Assembly (NCBI RefSeq): GCF_009687885.1
Contig: NZ_BLAF01000012.1
Coordinates: 62,001-126,000, forward strand
DNA length: 64,000 bases
Direction of reading: 5' to 3'
From: Acrocarpospora pleiomorpha
GTDB taxonomy: Bacteria > Actinomycetota > Actinomycetes > Streptosporangiales > Streptosporangiaceae
The translations under genes were made by a program, and so were the position numbers. Positions 1 to 8,547 of this stretch are shown piece by piece. Every line of letters begins with the position of its first letter. Position 1 is the stretch's first letter. Below the pieces are notes generated by a model, which was given only the letters and a program-made list of their open reading frames with translations, did no database searches and was not told the origin of the DNA.

Positions 1-2
1 CC

Positions 3-710
3 CTGGCGCTCCGCTGGCTCCCCCGCGACCTCGGCCACCGGATCCGCGACCGGCTGGCCGTCACCGTAGCGCCGCGCGGCGCGGTGCTGCTGCTGCCGGC
101 CATCCCGATCGCGCTGATCACCGCCCTGCACGGCATGGAGGAGGCCTTCGCGGGCTGGAGCCGCTGGGCATACCTGCTCTTCTTCCTCTACGGATTCGTG
201 CTCGCCTCCGACGACCGATTCCGGACCGCGATGCGCCGCGACGCGACCCTCGCCCTCGTGGCCGGCCTGATCCTCTTCTCCATCGGCACACCAGGCTTCC
301 TGACCATGGCCGGCACGCCGGGCGCGGACCCCCTCACCGACATGACCGCCCTCGCGATCGGCAGCCGCGTCCTGTTCGGCGCGGCAGGCTGGTGCTGCGT
401 GGTCGCGATCCTGGGCCTGCTCGACCGCCGCCGATCAGCCCGGACTTCCGCGCCGGACCCTGAACCGCATCCGCGAGGCGGCCTGGGGACGCGCCTGTAC
501 GGCTACCTCGCCACCGCCGTACTGCCGCTGTACATCCTGCACCAGCCAATCGTCGTCGCCGTCGCGTACGTCGTGATCCGCTGGGACGCCCCGATGGTAC
601 TCAAGTACCTCACGATCGTCACAGCCTCCCTCACCCTGACCGTAGCCGCCTACGACCTGCTGGTCCGCCGCACGCGCCCAACCCGCTTCCTGTTCGGCAT
701 GCGCAACTGA
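3..710 (+). CDS. Acyltransferase-3 family membrane protein, C-terminal part (5' end outside window)
   Basis: The reading frame is open from the left edge, so the N-terminus is missing. The visible 235 residues hold about six hydrophobic helices, including segments beginning LLLPAIPIALITAL and LFFLYGFVLAS, and the motif PLYILHQPIVV near the end. PLYILHQP followed by a final helix and a basic tail is characteristic of acyltransferase family 3 (OafA/MdoC-like) C-termini; these integral membrane enzymes O-acylate sugars or other surface molecules. The catalytic His of the family lies in the missing N-terminal part, so activity cannot be judged. The substrate is unknown. An internal ATG at 84 is too far into the membrane domain to be the natural start. 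Confidence 0.75.
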   Translation: MALRWLPRDLGHRIRDRLAVTVAPRGAVLLLPAIPIALITALHGMEEAFAGWSRWAYLLFFLYGFVLASDDRFRTAMRRDATLALVAGLILFSIGTPGFLTMAGTPGADPLTDMTALAIGSRVLFGAAGWCCVVAILGLLDRRRSARTSAPDPEPHPRGGLGTRLYGYLATAVLPLYILHQPIVVAVAYVVIRWDAPMVLKYLTIVTASLTLTVAAYDLLVRRTRPTRFLFGMRN

Positions 711-979
711 ACGAGAACCAGCACGACCAGGCGGCGGTGCGGGCAAGGTCCGCCAGCTAGATTCCCCGTGTCGAGTTGCTCGCGCGTTCAGCTTCGCGCT
801 TCAGTTTGCGCCAGCCGCCGGCCTGATTGTTGGCGATAATCTGCCTGAACATGGCGGTGAGAGCGGGCACGTTGATGGTTTCACCCTGACGAAAGGCCAC
901 CGTGCGGGCCGGCCGGATTTCTACACCGCCGGCCCGAACAACGCAGCCTCGCCTGCGCGGGTCGCGGCGATGCGGGCGG
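711..979. other. Gap between acyltransferase and ltrA genes, no convincing gene
   Basis: These 269 bases hold only a minus-strand frame (757-1035) that begins inside the ltrA gene. Its middle (VEIRPARTVAFRQGE) faintly recalls the arm of HU-type DNA-binding proteins, but the rest does not follow that family. I treat it as a chance frame or an unrecognisable remnant. The two flanking genes converge here, so a terminator is expected, but I saw no clear GC hairpin with a T-run. Confidence 0.4.
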
Positions 980-2212
980 TCACTGCTGTTCGTCCTGCTG
1001 CGGCGTGCCGCGGAGGCTACGTCGGACCTGCCCATTGCGAGTGGTCTCGACGACGATGAGGGCGGTCAGGACGGCCACCGAGCCGGCCAGACCGGCGAGT
1101 GGTGGGAGGACGACGGCGGCTGGCAGGACGGCGAGGAGCACGCAGGTCGCCACTAACCGCGGAAGGCTCAGCGCACCGTGCATGCGGCGCTCGAACAGCA
1201 GGTGCCCGGCCAGGTACAGCGCGAGGCCGCCGAAGAGCGGAAGCGCGTAGAAGGCGCCCAACGGCTTGCCCTCGCCGGCGTGCGCCACCACGCCCTCGAC
1301 GCCGAGGGCGGCCAGCACGATGCCGGCGACGACGGGAAAATGCCCGTACGTGTACGCCTCGACCGCCAGGTCGACCCTGGCTCGGCCGCGCGCCTCGACG
1401 AGCCGGTGCTCGGCCGCGAGCGACACCACGTCGAAGTACAGCCACCACAGGCAAACGGCGACGGCGACGCCGAGAATGGTTGCGAACAACAGCGGCGCGC
1501 TGATGGGCTGGTCGGCGGCGCCGACACCGATGGCGACGACCGACTCGCCGATGGCCAGGATGATGAACAGGCCGTGCCGTTCGGTCAGGTGCGCCGGGCT
1601 GTGCAGCCGCCAGCCGCCGCGTCTGGCGGTGAGATAGATGCCGAGCCAGTCCACCAGGAGGGCCACGGTGAACAGCAGCGTCTGGGTCCAGCCACCCAGC
1701 AGTGCCCCGGACACCAGCAGAGCCGCAGCCGCCGTCATCGGCAGCCAGGTGACCACGATCTGGTGCCGCAACCCGGCGTCACCGGTGGCAGCCACGGCGT
1801 ACACCGCAAGGTGCACGCAGCGGACCAGCAGATAGGCGCACACCAGCACAAGGGGGCCGTCCAGGCCCCCGGGGCCGTCCCGCCACGCCTCGGGAATGGT
1901 CAAGGCGACCACGAACATCGCCGCCATCGCGACGACCATCCCCGCCCGCACGAACCCCTCGTCGGCGCGCGAATGGTTTCCCAGCCATGTGTAGCCCGAC
2001 CAGGTCCCCCACAGCAGGGCCAGCATCAGCAGCCCCTGCAGCACGCCGTGAGCGCTGTGCCCATCCGCCATGAAGCCGGTGACCTGCGTGACCGCGAAGA
2101 CGTAGACCAGGTCGAAGAACAGCTCGAAGGGAGTCGCCCGATGGTCCTCGCCGGTGGGGCGAACACCCTTCGGCACCCTGACGCGCCGCCGGGCCTGACG
2201 CTGCTCAACCAC
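980..2212 (-). CDS. ltrA: Low temperature requirement A (LtrA) family membrane protein
   Basis: The product is a polytopic membrane protein of the LtrA family, whose biochemical role is unsettled (the name comes from Listeria growth in the cold). The signature RATPFELFFDLVYVFAVTQV lies at the N-terminus, followed by about ten hydrophobic segments. GWRLHSPAHLTERHGLFIIL and AIGESVVAIG are the other conserved family blocks. I chose the GTG at 2212: a GGAGGAGG element lies about 10 bases upstream, and the product of 410 residues fits the family. An upstream in-frame ATG at 2386 would overlap the preceding gene and add a non-conserved tail. The gene sits downstream of another membrane protein on the same strand, with a gap of about 90 bases. 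Confidence 0.85.
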   Translation of the reverse strand: MVEQRQARRRVRVPKGVRPTGEDHRATPFELFFDLVYVFAVTQVTGFMADGHSAHGVLQGLLMLALLWGTWSGYTWLGNHSRADEGFVRAGMVVAMAAMFVVALTIPEAWRDGPGGLDGPLVLVCAYLLVRCVHLAVYAVAATGDAGLRHQIVVTWLPMTAAAALLVSGALLGGWTQTLLFTVALLVDWLGIYLTARRGGWRLHSPAHLTERHGLFIILAIGESVVAIGVGAADQPISAPLLFATILGVAVAVCLWWLYFDVVSLAAEHRLVEARGRARVDLAVEAYTYGHFPVVAGIVLAALGVEGVVAHAGEGKPLGAFYALPLFGGLALYLAGHLLFERRMHGALSLPRLVATCVLLAVLPAAVVLPPLAGLAGSVAVLTALIVVETTRNGQVRRSLRGTPQQDEQQ

Positions 2213-2304
2213 AGCCAAACCCCTCCTCCATGGTCCACTCGGAGCATAGGGCCCAGCTTGCGAAACGGACGACATCCCGTCCGCGTCAGCCCGTCCTCGG
2301 GCTG

Positions 2305-2901
2305 TTAAGAGACGCCCTCGGCATCCATCTCCGTGCGCACCACATCTCCCAAGGCGGCACGGCGCCAAATGGCCGTGGCCAGCCATGCCAGCGTGGCTCC
2401 GACGACCACGTGCAGGGCGCTTGTCAGCGGGGTGTCGGGTAGCCGGGCCGCAATGGCGAATACGGGCAGGGAGATGCCATATGTCCAGACCGGGATGCGG
2501 GGATAGACGCGGGCGCGGACCATGGCGATCGTGAAGAGCACTGTGCCGACTGTGAAGACCAGGGCGCTGCCGAGTAGGGCGGATCTCGTGGGGGTGGCGA
2601 GGTTGTTCGTCACGGTCTCGCCGAGGTAGTAGAGGACCAGGTTCAGGGCGTAGGCGGCGCCGCCGAACAGGCTGAGTCCGATGAGATTGACGGCGTATCC
2701 GATCGAGCCGAGTGGGCCGGTGGCGTGCATCTGGCCCACGTGGAGTGCGGTGAGCAGCGGCACCGCGAGGGCCGGTGACATGCCGAGGATGAAGCTGGTG
2801 ACCGCGGTCTCGCCCGTGAACGCCTCAACCGCCCCGGGGAGGGCGATGAACAGGCCGGAGAGCAAGCCGCAGACGGCGCCGAAACGCAGCAGGAAAGTCA
2901 T
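2305..2901 (-). CDS. Small integral membrane protein of unknown function
   Basis: This 198-residue protein has about six hydrophobic helices (for example FGAVCGLLSGLFIALPGAV, VPLLTALHVGQMHATGPLGS and LLGSALVFTVGTVLFTIAM) and a short polar C-terminus. No catalytic motif is apparent and I do not recognise a named family beyond a general hypothetical membrane protein of actinobacteria. It is divergent from the sensor kinase gene at 3047, with about 145 bases between the two starts, so both may be transcribed from one divergent promoter region. That arrangement makes it a candidate target of the two-component pair, but nothing in the sequence proves it. Confidence 0.7.
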   Translation of the reverse strand: MTFLLRFGAVCGLLSGLFIALPGAVEAFTGETAVTSFILGMSPALAVPLLTALHVGQMHATGPLGSIGYAVNLIGLSLFGGAAYALNLVLYYLGETVTNNLATPTRSALLGSALVFTVGTVLFTIAMVRARVYPRIPVWTYGISLPVFAIAARLPDTPLTSALHVVVGATLAWLATAIWRRAALGDVVRTEMDAEGVS

Positions 2902-3046
2902 GGTGGCGACGGTAGGAGCGCGGAGCAGGCCGGATAAGTGCCGACCAGGGGTGCCTGCGGCCAGAATTACCCGGCGGCGGGGTGCCGACCGGCACGTGCC
3001 GATCGGGCTATCGATCGATCACCGCTGCCTGCCGTAACCTGCGAGC

Positions 3047-4201
3047 GTGCCCTCTTTGCGCCCGGTGCCGTGGCTGTCGCCCCTGCTCTACGGCGTGGTG
3101 CTGGTCGCGGGCGGTTACGCGAGCATCATCGGCCTCGGCGGCACCCGGTTCGTCCCGTTCGCGGGTGGCCTGGTCGTTCTGGCCGTGCTCGACCAGGTCG
3201 AGCGCCGCCGTTACCCGGTCAGGACGCCGCCCGGCTCGGCGGTCGCGCTGCTGACCGCGCGTCTCGCCCTGTACGCGCTGGTGGCCGCGGCGGATGGGTC
3301 GGGAATGTCCCGGGTGCTGTTCCTGCTGCTGCCGTTCACCGCGTACTTCGCGTTCGGCCGTGCGGCCGCCATCGCGATCGGGGTGGTCTGCGTCGGTTTC
3401 GTCGTGGCCACCTTCGAACTGACGGTCCCGGACTGGCCTCGCCAGGTCGAGCAGGTGTCCGACCTGCTGATGTTCATCGTCGGTCTGATTCTGACCATCG
3501 CGATGGCGGCGGTCGCGGTCCAGGAGCAACGCGGGCGGGTACGGCTGGAGGAGTCCCACGCCAAGCTGCGCGAGTACGCGGCCCGGGTCTCGGAGCTGTC
3601 CGCCACCGCCGAACGCAACCGACTGGCCCGCGATATTCACGACGGACTCGGTCACCATCTCACGGCGATCGCCGTACTGCTGGAGAAGGCCGCCGCCTTC
3701 AGCGAACGGGATCCCGAGGTCGCCCAGCGGGCCGTTGACGACGCGCGGCAGTCGGCGCGGCGGGCGCTGGAGGACGTCCGCCAGTCGGTACGCACGCTGC
3801 GCGCGGAACCCGAACGTTTCCGGCTGTCGTCGGCACTCTCCGAGCTCACCCGCGAGGCCGGCGACGGGCGGCTGAACGTCACCCTCGACTGTACCGGCGA
3901 CGAGACCGGACACGACTCCGCCGCGCTCCTGGCGATCTACCGGGCCGCGCAGGAGGGACTCACCAACGCCCGCCGGCACGCCCACGCCACCACCGTGGCG
4001 GTGAACGTCCATTGTGATCCGTCGCGGGCGCGGCTGGTCGTGGCCGATGACGGGCGGGGCTTCGCGCCGGAGCGGGAAGGCTTCGGCCTGCTCGGGATGC
4101 GGGAGCGGGTCGAGCTAGCCGGCGGCTCCGTCGAGGTGGACACCGGACCCGGGACCGGCACCAGGCTCACCGTCACCATTCCCCGCCGGACCGCGTCGTG
4201 A
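3047..4201 (+). CDS. NarL-family sensor histidine kinase
   Basis: A membrane-bound sensor kinase that should autophosphorylate and pass phosphate to the regulator encoded next. The N-terminal 150 residues form four to five hydrophobic helices without a large extracellular loop, so sensing is likely within or near the membrane. A short coiled linker leads to a HisKA_3 dimerisation box, RNRLARDIHDGLGHH, with phospho-acceptor His at about residue 198. A HATPase_c domain follows: N-box QEGLTNARRHA, G1 box VADDGRGF and the end motif GFGLLGMRERVELAGG. At 384 residues it is the usual length for this class. It begins with GTG, and its stop overlaps the regulator start by 4 bases (GTGA), so the two are translationally coupled. 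The signal sensed cannot be read from the sequence. Confidence 0.93.
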   Translation: MPSLRPVPWLSPLLYGVVLVAGGYASIIGLGGTRFVPFAGGLVVLAVLDQVERRRYPVRTPPGSAVALLTARLALYALVAAADGSGMSRVLFLLLPFTAYFAFGRAAAIAIGVVCVGFVVATFELTVPDWPRQVEQVSDLLMFIVGLILTIAMAAVAVQEQRGRVRLEESHAKLREYAARVSELSATAERNRLARDIHDGLGHHLTAIAVLLEKAAAFSERDPEVAQRAVDDARQSARRALEDVRQSVRTLRAEPERFRLSSALSELTREAGDGRLNVTLDCTGDETGHDSAALLAIYRAAQEGLTNARRHAHATTVAVNVHCDPSRARLVVADDGRGFAPEREGFGLLGMRERVELAGGSVEVDTGPGTGTRLTVTIPRRTAS

Positions 4202-4851
4202 CAGCCGAGCAGGTCCGTGTCCTCGTCGTGGACGACCAGCAGCTCATCAGGGAGAGCATCGCGTCCCTGCTCGACATCCAGCCCGGCATCACCGTCGTCG
4301 GCATGGCCGGCGACGGCCGCGCCGCCGTCGACCTGGTGCTCACGCTCTCCCCGGACGTCGTCCTCATGGACGTACGGATGCCCACGATGGACGGCATCGA
4401 GGCGGTCGCCGTCCTGCGCGACCGGGCCCCGGCGTGCCGTGTGGTCATGCTCACCACGTTCGACGACGAGGAGTACGTCGTGGCGGCGCTGCGCGCGGGC
4501 GCGAGCGGATACCTGCTCAAGGACCGGCCATCCCGGGAACTGGCCGACGCCGTCCGGCTGGCGCACGCGGGTGTCGTCCAGTTCGACCCGGCCGCCGCGG
4601 CACGCCTCACCTCGGCGCTCACCCGCACCACCGCCCCACCACCCGCCGACCAGGCCGGGCATACCCTCACCAGCCGGGAGGTCGAGGTGCTGCGGCTCGT
4701 CGCCACCGGCTCCACGAACCGCGAGATCGCCAGGCGGCTCTATCTGAGCGAAGGCACGGTGAAAAACCACATCTCCCGCATTCTCGGCCGCCTCGGACTA
4801 CGCGACCGAACCCAGGCGGCGGTCTACGCCCGCGACCACGGCTTGCTCTGA
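4198..4851 (+). CDS. LuxR/NarL-family response regulator
   Basis: A two-domain DNA-binding regulator of 217 residues. The receiver domain (about 1-120) has the acidic pair at residues 12-13, the phospho-acceptor Asp58 in VVLMDVRMP, the conserved Thr in MLTTFDDEEY and the conserved Lys in YLLKDRP. The C-terminal GerE-type helix-turn-helix (about 156-217) starts LTSREVEVLRLVATG and includes SEGTVKNHISRILGRLGL. It is encoded directly after its probable kinase with a 4-base overlap. Targets are unknown; the divergent membrane-protein gene at 2305-2901 is the nearest candidate. Confidence 0.95.
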   Translation: MTAEQVRVLVVDDQQLIRESIASLLDIQPGITVVGMAGDGRAAVDLVLTLSPDVVLMDVRMPTMDGIEAVAVLRDRAPACRVVMLTTFDDEEYVVAALRAGASGYLLKDRPSRELADAVRLAHAGVVQFDPAAAARLTSALTRTTAPPPADQAGHTLTSREVEVLRLVATGSTNREIARRLYLSEGTVKNHISRILGRLGLRDRTQAAVYARDHGLL

Positions 4852-4914
4852 CTAAACAGTTGCCCAAAGGGCTGGAGTAGAACTGGATCGCGAGACGACC
4901 AAACAACGACGCGA

Positions 4915-5562
4915 TCACACTCCATCCCAGGAACGGCACGCCCACCATGGGCCCGACAGGTGCTTGTACTCTTCGCACCAAACCTCATCGGGTGGCTGTC
5001 GCTTGTCGGGCAGCCACAGAAAGCCCCTGGACACCATGAGTGGCCAGTCGGTGACCATTACCTGGGCGCCGCCGGGGATGGCCTCGGCTCCGCCAGACAC
5101 GAGGCCGTACCTGCTGGAATACGTTCCGCAGACGTAATACAGTCCGACGCGTTGACACCCGGTCTTGGCACCGCTGCGGGCGAGATCCATCGCATACTTT
5201 TCAAGGCTCTGCTCGGACAACTTGAAACGCACTCGGAAGGGAGCGTCTGTAGAGGTTACGAGAAGGCATCCCATGAAGATCACTAGCACCAGTAGCGGAG
5301 GAATTGCTTCAGCGAGCCCTTCGCTGGGCGAAGCGTTGAACAGCCGGATGGCAAATATCAGGCCAAGCGCACTCCAGGCCAGAATCCCGAAGACACCTCC
5401 TTCGAAGTAGGGATACGGGACGCTGTCCAGGTAGAAGCAGATCAACGTCACGAACACGGTGCTGAGGAGGAATAACCATCCAGGCGGCTTTGCCTTCCGC
5501 CCTCCAGCAGCTGTCGCCGAGGTTTTCTCCAGGTCAGTCGCCACCACTGAAGGATGTCGCAC
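4915..5562 (-). CDS. Hypothetical membrane-anchored protein
   Basis: A 215-residue product that I cannot place in a family. It has a cytoplasmic N-terminus of about 28 residues, then three hydrophobic helices (WLFLLSTVFVTLICFYL, GGVFGILAWSALGLIFAI and PPLLVLVIFMGCLLVTS). A soluble C-terminal domain of about 100 residues follows, containing five cysteines (for example TGCQRVGLYYVCGTY and PWWACRSW). The pattern suggests an extracellular disulfide-bearing domain held to the membrane. The gene is convergent with the response regulator and appears monocistronic. Confidence 0.6.
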   Translation of the reverse strand: MRHPSVVATDLEKTSATAAGGRKAKPPGWLFLLSTVFVTLICFYLDSVPYPYFEGGVFGILAWSALGLIFAIRLFNASPSEGLAEAIPPLLVLVIFMGCLLVTSTDAPFRVRFKLSEQSLEKYAMDLARSGAKTGCQRVGLYYVCGTYSSRYGLVSGGAEAIPGGAQVMVTDWPLMVSRGFLWLPDKRQPPDEVWCEEYKHLSGPWWACRSWDGV

Positions 5563-5888
5563 TCGATCTCCTGCGTCTAGTGTCCAAATATGAGGGCAGC
5601 AGCCGGGAAATCGCCCAGGGCAATGTCAGGCCCAGGCTTCGAAATCACCGGACGTGGATTTGTCGTGCTGAGTGAAGTTGCTGACGTGTGCGGCGGTGGC
5701 AGATCCAGGTAGGAGCGGCCGCTGGCTTGAACAAACGTTCCAGCGCCGCCCGCAGCCGGCCGCGGGCCCGGCAATCGACCCGGGAATCCAACGCCCCACC
5801 TCAGGAGCAGGGTCTCCCGGATTGCCCTGAATAGGGTCATCTAGAACGGGCAGGGGAAGAGTCTAGGCAGCTCAGAGGGGAGACAGCC
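5563..5888. other. Divergent intergenic region, no gene seen
   Basis: This 326-base gap separates the divergent genes at 4915-5562 and 5889-6431. A minus-strand frame (5577-5840) is proline- and arginine-rich with no recognisable domain, so I do not call it. The end of the gap carries a clear ribosome-binding site (GAGGGGAGA) for the downstream DJ-1/PfpI gene. Promoters for both flanking genes should lie here, but I could not pick convincing -10/-35 pairs. Confidence 0.4.
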
Positions 5889-6431
5889 ATGATCGAAGGC
5901 AAGACCATCGCATTTCTGGTCGCACCCGAGGGCACCGAGCAGGTCGAGTTGACCGAACCGTGGCAGACCGTCATGAACGCCGGGGGTATGCCCCGGTTGA
6001 TCTCCACCCGGGAAGGCCGGATCCAGGCGTTCCATCACCTCGACCGTGGCGACACGTTCGCGGTGGACGCCACCGTGGATCAGGTCGACGCCGCTCAGTT
6101 CGACGGGCTCGTGCTGCCAGGCGGAGTGGCCAATCCCGACTTCCTGCGTACGCGGCCTGAAGCGGTGCGGTTCGTACGGGCGTTCTTCGACCTGGGCAAG
6201 CCCGTCGCGGCGATCTGCCACGCACCGTGGACGCTCATCGAGGCAGATGTCGTACGGGGGCGCACTCTGACCTCGTGGCCCAGCCTGCAGACCGACCTGC
6301 GCAACGCGGGCGCGACCTGGCACGACCAGGAGGTCGTGGTCTGCACCTCGGCCCCGTCGACTCTGGTCACCAGCCGGATGCCGGATGACCTGAAGGCGTT
6401 CGGCGAGGCGGTGATCGAGGCGTTCGCCTAG
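5889..6431 (+). CDS. DJ-1/PfpI superfamily protein (type 1 glutamine amidotransferase-like)
   Basis: A 180-residue single-domain protein of the DJ-1/PfpI fold, a group that includes proteases, chaperones and glyoxalase III-like or deglycase enzymes. It starts IEGKTIAFLVAPEGTEQVEL, which is the usual YhbO/PfpI N-terminus. The nucleophile elbow is KPVAAICHAPW, with catalytic Cys110 followed by His111. The acid DGLVLPGGVANPDFL segment and the TSWPSLQTDLRNAGA strand also match. The length and start (ATG with a GGGGAGA element) fit the family. It stands alone between opposing genes; a general stress or carbonyl-damage role is the family expectation, not something visible here. Confidence 0.9.
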   Translation: MIEGKTIAFLVAPEGTEQVELTEPWQTVMNAGGMPRLISTREGRIQAFHHLDRGDTFAVDATVDQVDAAQFDGLVLPGGVANPDFLRTRPEAVRFVRAFFDLGKPVAAICHAPWTLIEADVVRGRTLTSWPSLQTDLRNAGATWHDQEVVVCTSAPSTLVTSRMPDDLKAFGEAVIEAFA

Positions 6432-6469
6432 CTCAACCGCGGGCACATGGAGTGGGCCGAGGCCCTTGA

Positions 6470-7081
6470 CTACGCGAAGGGCTGGCAGTCGGCCGGGTTC
6501 TGGCCCTCCTGGTTGAACTGTTGTTGGGAGATCGGCCCGGAGTAGAAGACGATCCCGATGCTGGCCTCGTCTATGGGGGTCGGTAGCGGAACCTCTCTTG
6601 TGCGTTGGACCAGGACCTGGCCTGGGGTCAGTTGTTTGAGGTCGTCGGTGGTGAATTGGACCCCCATGGCGTTGATTCTGTCGACGCCTCGGCCGCGGCC
6701 CGCGCCTAGGAAGTACATGACGCCGGGTTTGAGGGTGGGTGGGCCGGGTTCGGCGGTCCAGCCGTTGTCCGGGAGGTTCAGGCGGAACGTGGCTACCAGG
6801 CCCCCGTCGAGGTCGGGGGCCCGGTACTCGGCGTCGGTGACCAGATGGTAGTCGCCGAACGTGTCGGCGAGGGCTACGCCGGAGGGAGACTCAGGGTGGT
6901 TGACGTGCACGTCTTCGGGGGTGGCGCCCTCGCACCATGCCAGTACGACGGTGAGGTGCCCGTCGGCGTCCACGGTGAGACCGACCTTCCCTGCCTGGTA
7001 GGGCGCCGAGGGAAGCATCGGAATGCATGCGACGCCGGTGGCGAGCAGGGCCAAGACCGGCAGCGTGATCTTCAGCCTCAT
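6470..7081 (-). CDS. Putative secreted protein or lipoprotein of unknown function
   Basis: The N-terminus MRLKITLPVLALLATGVAC has a charged start, a hydrophobic core and a Cys at residue 19. That could be a weak lipobox, although Gly-Val-Ala before the Cys is not a good consensus. The remaining 180 residues look like an extracytoplasmic beta-rich domain (KVGLTVDADGHLTVVLAWC and GLVATFRLNLPDNGW), with further cysteines that could pair. No catalytic motif is seen and I do not recognise the family. The gene is monocistronic and convergent with the PfpI-like gene. A 17-base inverted repeat lies 19 bases upstream of its ATG. Confidence 0.6.
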   Translation of the reverse strand: MRLKITLPVLALLATGVACIPMLPSAPYQAGKVGLTVDADGHLTVVLAWCEGATPEDVHVNHPESPSGVALADTFGDYHLVTDAEYRAPDLDGGLVATFRLNLPDNGWTAEPGPPTLKPGVMYFLGAGRGRGVDRINAMGVQFTTDDLKQLTPGQVLVQRTREVPLPTPIDEASIGIVFYSGPISQQQFNQEGQNPADCQPFA

Positions 7082-7099
7082 GGCGTCAGCGTAGGCCGC

Positions 7100-7116
7100 A
7101 GGGGTTCGAAACCCCT
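7100..7116 (+). repeat. Hairpin AGGGG-TTCGAAA-CCCCT upstream of the lipoprotein gene
   Basis: A perfect 5-bp stem encloses a 7-base loop, TTCGAAA, which is exactly the shape and loop consensus of a tRNA T-arm. The rest of a tRNA is absent, so this is either an operator-like palindrome or a tRNA-end scrap. The following 800 bases are AT-richer than their surroundings. Confidence 0.4.
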
Positions 7117-7362
7117 ATGGCTGTGACCTTGTAGGGGCTGGACTGTTATGCGGAAATGCGACAGCCGGTGCCGGATATCCCGCACACGCAACGCTGGGGA
7201 GGGCGGAGTTAGGCGGGCGCAGCCGGTCCTCCGAAGTGTGGAATGGGATCGATCGAGATATTTCCACCAATATGACCCCTGCCCGCAGTCGCTCTACCGC
7301 TCGACCGTCGGCTATCAGATCAGTTACCCTGATGAAGACACCGCGCCACATTTGGAACGGAA

Positions 7363-7941
7363 ATGATCCTAGAAAAAGCATTAGGAGCAATAGGGAATTA
7401 TACTCTTATATTTCAGTTCATAGAAGGGGGTAACTTAAACGAAATTCTGAGCACTTTTGGCCAGACGAACCTGAAGGCAGCACATCAGGCGCTCGAATCG
7501 ATCGGGCGAGGTGGGGACAATCGACAGCATATCACTGAAGCGATTGGCCATCTACGTGCAGCCCATGTCGCCTTCAAGGACATTCATTCGCCGTCATCCA
7601 AAGCGGCGGAGTATTTCAAGTGGGATGCCATGGATCGCGCCTGCGGCTGGGACAAGTTGGTCTGCGCTCTGCTGTGCATCTGCTACGTCTACCTCGGCGA
7701 CCAAGGCAATGCACGGTACTATATAAACGAGGCGGTGACGGCAGCCGAACGAGATCTACGTCTTTCCAGGCTGGACGATTCCGCCGCGGAACCCTTGGGG
7801 TCCTTTCAGGCAGCGATGTCAAGCCTGCTGTCCGGCCTTAATCCGTCGCAGTTTAACTATCGGTGGCTGGGTGAGGGGCACGCGCCGCCTATCACCATTG
7901 AGGCATTGAGGAAAGCGCGCAGCGCCCTGCCAGGCTCCTGA
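7363..7941 (+). CDS. Orphan hypothetical protein, helical, AT-richer than surroundings
   Basis: A 192-residue protein starting at an ATG preceded by GGAACGGAA. The product looks mostly helical, with short repeats of alternating hydrophobic residues, such as HITEAIGHLRAAHVAFKDI and KLVCALLCICYVYLGDQGNA. The second segment, with the following NARYYINEAVTAAE, recalls tetratricopeptide-like helical hairpins. I recognise no family. The 5' third (7350-7450) is clearly AT-richer than the window average and uses rare A/T-ending codons (ATA, TTA, AAA), which suggests recent transfer. It ends just before the decayed left edge of the minus-strand catabolic block. Confidence 0.6.
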   Translation: MILEKALGAIGNYTLIFQFIEGGNLNEILSTFGQTNLKAAHQALESIGRGGDNRQHITEAIGHLRAAHVAFKDIHSPSSKAAEYFKWDAMDRACGWDKLVCALLCICYVYLGDQGNARYYINEAVTAAERDLRLSRLDDSAAEPLGSFQAAMSSLLSGLNPSQFNYRWLGEGHAPPITIEALRKARSALPGS

Positions 7942-7953
7942 TAAGCATCCAAG

Positions 7954-8547
7954 TCATCCTGACTCTGCGGCTTGGTATCTTTCCTGGTCCGTATTCTCGC
8001 AGAGGGCCCTCCGGGAGAGGATGACGAGCTTCTTCTCCCCCGGCGCCGACATCGTGGACGAGCTCCAGAATGCCGTCACGTACCCCTCGACGTCGCGGGC
8101 GTAGTCGCGGTCGTAGTGGATGCGGTGGGCGTTGTACGTCAGCGCTCCTCCACCACCGCGATATCCCCTGCTTGGATGATCGTGTGTCGGACCGTCACGA
8201 AGGTCAGACGCCCCGATCGCCCCTCCTTGTCGGCGACCGAGGTGATCTCCGACCTGCGGGTGGCCTCTCGGTCCAGTATCAAGGGCCGCAGCCGGGTCCA
8301 CCCGGCCGGCCGCCCACATTCGGCGGCGACCTGGCTCCGGCGGTGTGGGGATCACCCCCCGGACCGGATGGCCGTCCGCCCCTAGATCCGCCTGGTGCGG
8401 ACACTCGAGGAGGTAGAGCCAGTGCCATAGCAATGGCAGGCCGTCTCGCTCCAGGTTCGGAGGGGCGGCGTCGAGCAGCCGGGCCAGGGCGACGGCCAGC
8501 GCGGGCGGCAGGATCTCCGTCCGCACAATCACGTGGGAGTCGCTCAT
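7954..8547 (-). pseudogene. Decayed MaoC/FAS1-like (HTD2-type) hydroxyacyl-CoA dehydratase gene
   Basis: The first 80 or so codons encode a recognisable N-terminal hot-dog domain of the mesaconyl-CoA/itaconyl-CoA hydratase type (LPLLWHWLYLLE, GADGHPVRG, RRRMWAAGRV). The homology then moves to another frame around 8290-8300, where DREATRRSEITSVADKEGRS and TFVTVRHTIIQAGDIAVVEE are read until a TGA near 8138-8146. It resumes in the first frame with ALTYNAHRIHYDRDYARDVEGY, the start of the second hot-dog domain, which then stops matching. So there is at least one frameshift, a deletion between the domains and a lost C-terminus. In other actinobacteria (for example Mycobacterium tuberculosis Rv2498c-Rv2500c) such a hydratase lies beside a CitE-type lyase and an acyl-CoA dehydrogenase, as here. 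Not functional as a whole. Confidence 0.8.

Noticed and set aside
757..1035. Minus-strand 92-codon frame with a faint HU-like stretch
   Set aside because: It begins inside ltrA, lacks a ribosome-binding site and matches HU in only about 15 residues. Not enough to call a gene.
5577..5840. Minus-strand 87-codon frame in the gap before the PfpI-like gene
   Set aside because: Proline- and arginine-rich content with no ribosome-binding site or domain.
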